A program made the position numbers and the translations under genes. The notes under the pieces are model-generated. The model was given only the letters and a program-made list of their open reading frames with translations, made no database searches and had not been told where the DNA came from. A DNA stretch of 64,000 bases from Piscicola geometra (lineage: Eukaryota; Annelida; Clitellata; Hirudinida; Piscicolidae). Numbering within the stretch: the stretch's first letter is position 1; every line of letters begins with the position of its first letter. The stretch spans positions 7,156,997 to 7,220,996 of the forward strand of contig OX030964.1 in NCBI GenBank assembly GCA_943735955.1, in the 5' to 3' direction. Shown here one piece after another: positions 56,930 through 64,000 of the stretch.

Positions 56930-59121
56930 TTTACTTTTGACCCTTCTTCTGTTCTATATATATACCAGTTTTCTTATTAATATAATTGCTTCGAATACCT
57001 ATACTACTTATTATGCTACTAATAATAATGCTAAAAAGAATAATTTTATCCGTAAAACAACTAGTATTTTAACAAATAAGAAGTAGTTTTTTCAGTAACA
57101 CTATATTAAAAACCTTTGCATTAGAAGGACGTGCTGATTTCTATGAAGCCTAACTATGATTCATTGTCAAAACTTTTTAAATATTAATAATAAGTCATCA
57201 CTAGCGAGGTTGCACGGGTATTAATGGCCCATTTAAGACTTGCGTATAATTATGTATAATCATTAAACATGTTTTTCATACTTAATTTTTCATGCTTTTC
57301 TTTTTTTTCTTTTTTTTTTTTTTCTGATAATTTTCCATTCATATTTACTAGCACGTTCTTGAATAATTTGCACTAATCATACTAGACACAAACCAAAACT
57401 CGGCTTCGGGTTCGATTTTATCAATTTTTTTAGTTTTAAAAAGGTCATTTGAAACGCCCAGCAGTACGACTTGCAGTTTATCTTTTTTCAGATGTTTTGT
57501 CTTGTATTGAAGTCTTCAAAACAAACATATGAATATAAAGTTCCAGGCACAATTTCTTCACTGAGGAACCATTGAGAAAAAAAACAAGGTTTCTTTGCCA
57601 ATAAGCGACAAAAACCGTTATTCTTTTCGATTTCATGTTTTTTTTAAAGTTTTTTATTCAAAGTTTTGAAAAAGTTTCTAGTTTAAGAACTTTACACAAT
57701 TTTGACATGAATAAAACTTCGAAAAATTTATAAAATCCCCAAAAAAAATCAACAAAATAACCCAAATAATATAAATACTATTATTTAGTTATTTTGTAAA
57801 TGTGTTTCATATAACCTGATCTAATTTGACGTTTAATTTGAGAGCGCATTGTGTCAGAAAAGTATTCTCGTTCTTTTTATTTTAAAAGAACAATATTAAT
57901 TTTCACTAATTTTATTTTCATTTATTTTAATTATACTATTTACTGAAAATTAGTTTTGATGTGTTTAGTTATATTAATAAAGTTTAGGTCAAAGGAAAGT
58001 TATACAACTAATTTTTCAGTTTTTTATATTTAATTCTATTATTATCTTTGATGCTTTGTTTATTATTACAGATATATAGAAAAATTTATTTTAACATTCG
58101 ATAAAAAACATAAATCAACTTTTGTTCTGAATATAAAGTTCTAAGATCAATGGTTTTTTGTTTTTTTATATATATATTTCAGTTAATTAACCATTTTAGA
58201 TCTATCTTTTTATTATTTTTTTTTACGCAATAGAGTTGAAACGCCATTTCATTGGATCTTCATCAGAATTTTAACGTATCTGTATACAACCTTCAACATA
58301 ACTCTGCTAGCTAAGAAAAATATCAACGAAAAGCTAGGAACTCTTTAAAATATAATAATAAATCCGATGAAAAAGTGTTCATTAAAGATAACTAGTTTTA
58401 AATAAATAAAAATAAATAAAAAAGTTATATTCAAGAAAGAAAATTATATATTTCTTATTACTTTGTTCCACGATAAATATTAAACCGTAAGTTAATTAAA
58501 ACGAAAAAATAATGAAGACAATAAAGGTATCTAACTTCAAGAGTCTTAAAAAGTATTTACTTTTTATAGAGGAATTTAATGCTAAATAATAATTTTTTAA
58601 ATTATTTAAACATCATTTTCAAGAGTAATGAAAAAATTAATTTTGAGAACTTTTAAACATATCAAGTGTATAAAAAATTGATGATAAATAAATGTACTTT
58701 CATCTTTTGCTAACATGACAAGCGTTCTAAGATCATATTAATTTTTTCATCAACTTTGAAATATTTCAAAATGATTTTTATTTATTAATAATAATTATCA
58801 AATAATTCCAAGTTCACTTCCAACTGAGACGTGCCATTAATGCATATGACTTATACGAACTCAATGGTAGAACAATTAAAAAAATAATAAATGATTAATC
58901 GTATCATACTTTTTGAATGCTATTTGATTAATTGCATCATTAATTTTTAATTAAAATAAATCATCATAAATTATCATGGGAAAAAATAATTAATAAACTT
59001 TAATCTTTAATATTTATTTTTATACTCCTACTGCCATCACATAAAAGCCAGAATTGCTGGAGATTGATTGGTTAGTTGAATAGTCTCCCGCGATTGGTTG
59101 GAGCCAGTTTGCTTCAGCCAA
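56930..59121. other. Intergenic region upstream of the secreted-protein gene, downstream of FHL
   Basis: AT-rich sequence with T-runs (57300-57325) and no credible exon. A minus-strand AATAAA (TTTATT at 59013-59018), about 105 bp past the FHL stop, is a candidate FHL poly(A) signal. No core promoter motif could be assigned. Confidence 0.55.
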
Positions 59122-62100
59122 TCATGCTCTTCCACACTCGGGGCACAGCACCTGGTCAGCATCCGTCAAGAAACCCCTGCCCACCAATGACGTGGTGCAC
59201 CTATTGGTGTCAAAGGGGATTAATTAGTGACCTAAATTAATTAGCATCCATTTCACAAACCCATCACCAAGCCATCCCTTCACCTACCTGTAGCACACAA
59301 AACACTCTGAGTGCCAGTGACGATCATCGAAGGAAATAAACTTCGTTCCTCCAAGTCCTGGTGGTGAGATGTGTAATTTAAAAGTTTGATGAAATAATGG
59401 TATAAATCTGTAATGAAAGAATGGTCAGAGAAAGTTTAAAGGTAAAGACTTATGAAATATAAAACGTTTTTTAATGGAAACATTTTGCGGGTTTTTACTA
59501 TTTATGTAAAAACTCTTTTTCTCTAATGTTAAACCGACGCATGAATAAACTTTCTGAGTTTTTTACCTGGATACCAATCGGCTTTGGTTTTATCACAAAA
59601 CTATCGAGTTTCACATTCCAACTATTTCAAGAATACATTCTCGTTTTACTTTCTAAATGCAATACGTTGTTTTTATATTTATCTATTTAATTATATAATC
59701 CTTCAATAAACCAAGTTTATCAATAAATTGCATTCTTAGTGCCTTATAACCCTCTTAAGGTGTTTCCAAATCATTCAAACGTTATATACAACCCATCAGT
59801 TCTCCATTTTTAATTCTTTCCAAACTTATTTAACCCTTTTCTATTTACCAAATTTGTTCAACCAACCATCGACCAGCCATTTCTCTCACGCATTCATCCG
59901 AAAAATTCACAATCCACCTTTTCCTCCCAATCTACAGGTGATTACCCCATAACCCAATCTCACCACCATCTCCCTTTCACCGCCCAATCACTCACCAGTG
60001 ATAGGCCTGAAGCACCTACAACACTTCTTAGCGAACAATTCTCCAAAACATTCGGCACAAAATGGCCTGTTGTCTTTTGAAGTGAACTTCTCACCGGCCA
60101 GCACCTGTAGAAACACGTTTAATTTGAGATTATTCAAAAATTTCATATGGTGTGAGTGTTAACTTATTTATAGTTAAAGTTATTTATATCCTATTTAATA
60201 TTTTAGGTTTGGAGAATATATTTCGAATTGAATAGTATTTATTTGCGCATGCAAGAATTGTAAGTCCTAGCGAATAATTTGAAATTATTTTGTTTCCAAT
60301 AAAATTTAAACAAATGTTGTCGGTAACAACCTAAATAAGCTTACGATTAACTCATCTGAACTACACTACCCCTCTCAAAACCACCCGAATCCACGACATC
60401 AAAGCTACAATTGTCGGCACCTTCATCATCCACCTCATTCCACCATATCGAACCTTCACGCAGTTGGTGCAGGTGAAGCATTCTCTATGGAAGGGTGTGT
60501 TCTTGTACGTGATTCCTCCCTTGTTTATAACCTGAAAGAAAATATAGGCTTTTTCTAATTCTACTTTAAAAATTCAAAAAATCTCCATTTTATCTTCATC
60601 CACCGTTCTCAACCCTACCCAAGCACTTCCACCTCTGCATTTATTTCACTTAATTTATCACTTCAAAATTAAACACACCCGTCTTCTTTCCCCTCCACTC
60701 CGTTCATCTTTAATACAAACACACCGTTTGCTTTCTCCCTCCTTCCCTTCCCCATCCACTTCACCCTCCCTTCCATTCCCCCTCCCCTCCTCCTCATTCC
60801 ATTCATCTCTCCTCCCCCTTTTCACTCCATACATCTCTCCTCCCCCTTCTTCACTCCATTCATCTCTCCTCCCCCCACTTCACTCTATCCATTCCCCCAT
60901 CCTCACTCCTTTCATCTCTCCCCTCCCTTCTCACTCCCTTCATCTCTTCTCCCCCCTCCTCACTCCATTCATCTCTCCTCCCCCCTCTTCACTCCCTTCA
61001 TCTCTCCTCCCCCCTTCTCACTCCATTCATCTCTCCTCCCCCCTCTTCACTCCCTTTATCTCTCCTCCCCCTCCTCACTCCCTCCATTCCCTTCTCCCCC
61101 CTCCTCACTCCATTCATCTCCTTCCTCCCTCTTCACTCTATTCATCTCTCCCCTCTTTTCATTCCATCCATTCCCTTCCCCTCCTCACTCCATCCATCTC
61201 CCCCCTCCCCCCTCCCCCCTCCTCACTCCATGGCATTTGAAGCATCTCTGTGCATAGTTCTCTTCGTAGCAAGGCACACAAACAACTTCTTGATCACGTG
61301 GGATGAAACTCTTGTTTCCTATTGGCTGCAGACACACCTAATTGTTTTGTGATAAGAATAGCTAGTCTTGTTATTTAATTGTTTTTTTATATATATTTGA
61401 AAATCTATTATTAAAGTTTATGTATTTCTACATTATTTTCTCAATGTTGATCACTCAGTCTACATTTACTTCCAAAATCATATTTTTTCTAAACATTTCA
61501 TAATTTTAAATCTATAATAAGCATAATTATTTTTTCACATAAAATTTTTTACTTCTATTTTTCTCATCTTTTTAAAACCCATTATTCTTTTTTCCATGCA
61601 CCTGACTCACCTTACAACAGAAGCACTGCTCGTGCCACTGCTTTCCCTTGTACTCAAACTTCTTCATTCCTGTGTGATGATGACGATAAAGTTGGGATGT
61701 GGGTGGTAGAAATAGTAGCCAAGGTCAAATTTTTGAGTTTAGTAGTATAAAACTGTAAATGTAAATGAGTTTAGTAGTATAAAACTGTAAATGTGAATGA
61801 GTTTAGTAGTATAAAACTGTAAATGTGAATGAGTTTAGTGGTATAAAACTGTAAATACTGATTTTTGTGATTAATGGCGTAAGCATTGAAAATCGCTGCA
61901 ATACCTAAAACCCAGACGTGAAACAAGATAATTCAACATCTCAAACAAACAAACACATTTAATAATCGAAAGCCCACCAGCTCTGAAGAGACCACCACAG
62001 CCATCGCAACGGGCAGCAAAGTTGTTGTCATGGCAATCGGCGCAGAAGAGTCGGTTGTTCTTGCTGGCGAAGGGCTGGTCGACCAAACTCATGCGGCAGT

Positions 62101-62559
62101 CCGCGCACTTGAAGCACCTTTCGTGCCAGTGTCGCTCCTTGTACGACAAGTCCTGTGTTGTGCGTTGCGTGTGCTGGTCTTTGGTGTTTCGTGGTGGACT
62201 TTTCTTTTTGGTTTTAACGGAGTTGGGTTGAATCTTTAAATTTTTGTTCAACCAATCAATCAAATAAAGTTATATAGTGCTCTTTAATAAACTCAAAACA
62301 AAAAAATGTATGATGAAAAACTTTTAAATATATTTTCACAACTTTCCAAAAAGACCCATTCCATCTTCTCCTCTCCCAAACCAGCCTTAGAGTCGGTTCC
62401 AATGGGGCATCTGCACTCCTCGCAGTTGTTGGCGAAGAGCGACTCGTAACACTTGATGCAGAAGGGCTTTTCATCTCTGAGGATGTACCGGTAGCCGACC
62501 AGGTTGAGGTTGCAGTTTAAGCAGGCGAAAGTTCCCGTCGGATCTTGAAAGTCCATCAT
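59122..62559 (-). CDS. FHL: Four-and-a-half LIM domain protein (FHL family), 8 coding exons, 284 aa
   Basis: Exons in transcript order: 62559-62386, 62152-61978, 61669-61611, 61337-61227, 60531-60454, 60104-59996, 59357-59288, 59200-59122 (stop TGA). The sum is 855 nt. FHL proteins are zinc-binding scaffolds in muscle, at adhesions and in the nucleus. The N-terminal half-LIM has FACLNC (Cys 13, 16) and FCIKC (34, 37); four LIM domains follow, with landmarks NNCEEC, RHWHERCFKCADC, FCADCH, KQWHEQCFCCKVC, VCVPCYEENYAQRC, PFHRECFTCTNC, FCAECFGELFAKKC, RHWHSECFVCYRC and the terminal LVGRGFLTDADQVLCPECG. Human FHL1/FHL2 have about 280 residues. The first coding exon is open upstream of the ATG to its acceptor at 62615, so an upstream in-frame exon is possible. 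The first intron appears to start GC (AAG|GCTGG). Confidence 0.95.
60725..61226 (-). repeat. Pyrimidine-rich minisatellite filling FHL intron 4, carrying copies of its 5' splice site
   Basis: About 500 bp of diverged units of some 25-28 bp rich in CTCC/CCCC plus CACTCCATTCATCT (+ strand). On the gene strand the unit contains GGAGTGAGG or GGAGTGA, matching the real donor ATGGA|GTGAGG at 61227/61226. I count twelve GGAGTGA occurrences including the real one. Homopurine/homopyrimidine content also gives triplex (H-DNA) potential. Confidence 0.9.
61735..61860 (+). repeat. About 33-bp repeat in FHL intron 2
   Basis: Four copies of a unit with GAGTTTAGTAGTATAAAACT and GTAAATGTGAAT, nearly identical, between FHL exons 2 and 3. 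Confidence 0.85.
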
Positions 62560-62615
62560 GTTGTCGGCGGTGTTGGTGCTGGTGTTGGTTCTGTTGATGG
62601 TGGTGAGGGGTGGTT

Positions 62616-64000
62616 CTGTAGGATGGTTAATGGGGAGTTTTTAAAAAAATACAAAAAAATAAATTAATGAAAATTTGTTAGAATGTTGATGGTTGAATTT
62701 TCGGGGTGAAAATTGTGCTTTTTGAAACTTATATTTTGATAATTTTGGTTATATCTGAATCTTTGAATGCTTGATAGAGGTCTTTACGCTATGAAAAAAT
62801 TAAAAGTTTAATCATTTTCCCTGACAATAATTTGAATAATTGCAATGTTGCATGTAGGTTTTGGGAGTCATAAGTGCTTCGCGAGAAATTTTTTGCATTT
62901 CTGAACACTCAATTTGGATCGTTTGAGTTTTTAAGTAAAAGTATTTTTTCCTTTTTATTCAGAATATTAAGAGATAAATTTATAATGGATATTTTATTTT
63001 AAAATATTGATAAAATTAAACTATTTTTCTCTTTTTGGAATTTTTATTTTTTTTCATTAATTTGATTTTTCCAAACTTATTACTATTGGAAGTGTTATCA
63101 ATTTTTCAGTTTTAGTACAATAGATCAACACTTGAAAAAGCTATTTAATAAATAGACAACATTTTTTAAATGCCTCTAATGAACTTTTTCATTTAAGTAA
63201 TAAGTTAAACTTAATTTCAAAATTGATAATCATTAAAATAAAATGATTAAACTGAATAATAGACCCATTTACCCTAAAGAAAATAAAAACAAAGTAGCAA
63301 CGGGAAGCCTGGAAATGGGTGGAAAGAAGGCTTAAATGCAGGGTTAAGGATGAAGATGGAGAAAAGCATCTATACAAATATAAAAGTTTGCAGGAAAGCA
63401 GTTGTAGTTGTATGCATTGCTATGAAATATTCGCATTCTTGGTGAGCAATTAAGCATGGAGATTGTGTTGAATTAAAAATAATTTTGAAATAATTTAAAT
63501 ATTTTTTCGGGGTTTTAAACACGAATATTTTTGTATTTCCTTTCCATTAAAGTAATAGAGATTCTGAAATGTATATTTCTTCAGGGGTAATAAAGTTGCA
63601 TAAACATGTTATTTTCATTTCCCATTCCAAATAACATTTTAAATAGCCCAACAACTATTCTCAACAATGTTTAAGTGTTTTCTATCTGAATTAGATTCTA
63701 ATAAAATAATATATTTTTTACTAAAAACTTTTAAACTTAAAGTATGCATTTAAATATGTCCGGAATGACCTTTGTAAATAAAATTTCGGAAAATACTAGT
63801 TATTTCTATATACGTTTTATACACTTCGAGGCTTTGAATTAGATAAATTGATTTATTATAATTTCTTAATAAGGATTACAAACAGCTTTTTTTAATACAA
63901 AGAATTAGCAGGTGCTAGTCTTTTTCGCATATCAGTAAAAAATACTTTTCTAGATTTTCCAAAATTTATCAATAATCCTATCGGGTTCTATTTTCTAAAT
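62616..64000. other. Sequence upstream of the first identified FHL coding exon
   Basis: AT-rich, no convincing exon. It is either the first FHL intron or the promoter region. An acceptor (CCTACAG) ends at 62616, so transcription probably starts further right, possibly beyond the window. Confidence 0.55.

Noticed and set aside
60728..61240. 170-residue Ser/Pro-rich frame on the + strand
   Set aside because: It is the FHL intron 4 minisatellite read antisense to the gene.

Overview
This is an AT-rich (visibly well under 40% GC), intron-rich animal genome segment with exceptionally dense micro- and minisatellites: (CA/GT)n, (GAT/ATC)n, CCAT-type tetranucleotides and several 11-30 bp units. The gene content (supervillin, OLA1, two-pore K+ channel, four-and-a-half-LIM protein, a SUEL-lectin receptor, and a secreted Cys-rich protein of a type I associate with invertebrates) indicates a metazoan. 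I favour a lophotrochozoan such as an annelid or leech, but the window does not prove it. There is no prokaryotic or viral gene. All exon models below were built by hand from reading frames, GT/AG sites and intron phase.

Layout. (1) 287-2986, + strand: last nine coding exons of a supervillin-like gene; its 5' end lies outside the window. (2) 4986-9178, - strand: complete OLA1 (YchF/Obg-family ATPase), 12 coding exons, 395 aa, plus a 5'UTR exon. (3) 9627-12882, - strand: complete two-pore-domain K+ channel, 7 exons, 357 aa, with a highly unusual second selectivity filter. (4) 17821-46489, + strand: a nine-exon gene predicted to encode a 2,805-residue single-pass membrane protein: signal peptide, Asn-rich linker, eight-cysteine SUEL (galactose/rhamnose-binding) lectin domain, about 1,900 residues of low-complexity stalk (one exon is 4.36 kb), sushi-like Cys module, transmembrane helix and a 486-residue cytoplasmic tail. 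All phases agree and the summed CDS is divisible by three. I do not recognise this architecture; it is the most novel object here. (5) 51042-56929, - strand: 16-exon gene for a 653-aa secreted Cys-rich protein built from two copies of a multi-module unit. (6) 59122-62559, - strand: FHL (four-and-a-half LIM) gene, 8 coding exons, 284 aa.

The genes are unrelated housekeeping, cytoskeletal and membrane genes; nothing suggests an operon or functional cluster. The strongest genome-level pattern is the relation between tandem repeats and splice sites. In about a dozen introns a micro- or minisatellite begins at, or within a few bases of, the 5' splice site. In two supervillin introns, tRNA-derived SINEs with (ATC)n tails run straight into the 3' splice site. 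Similar repeats have been retained inside exons as Asn, Asp, Ser and Gln tracts.

Most long frames outside these genes are repeat translations (Cys-Val, Thr-His, Ile-His-Pro-Ser) and are not genes.
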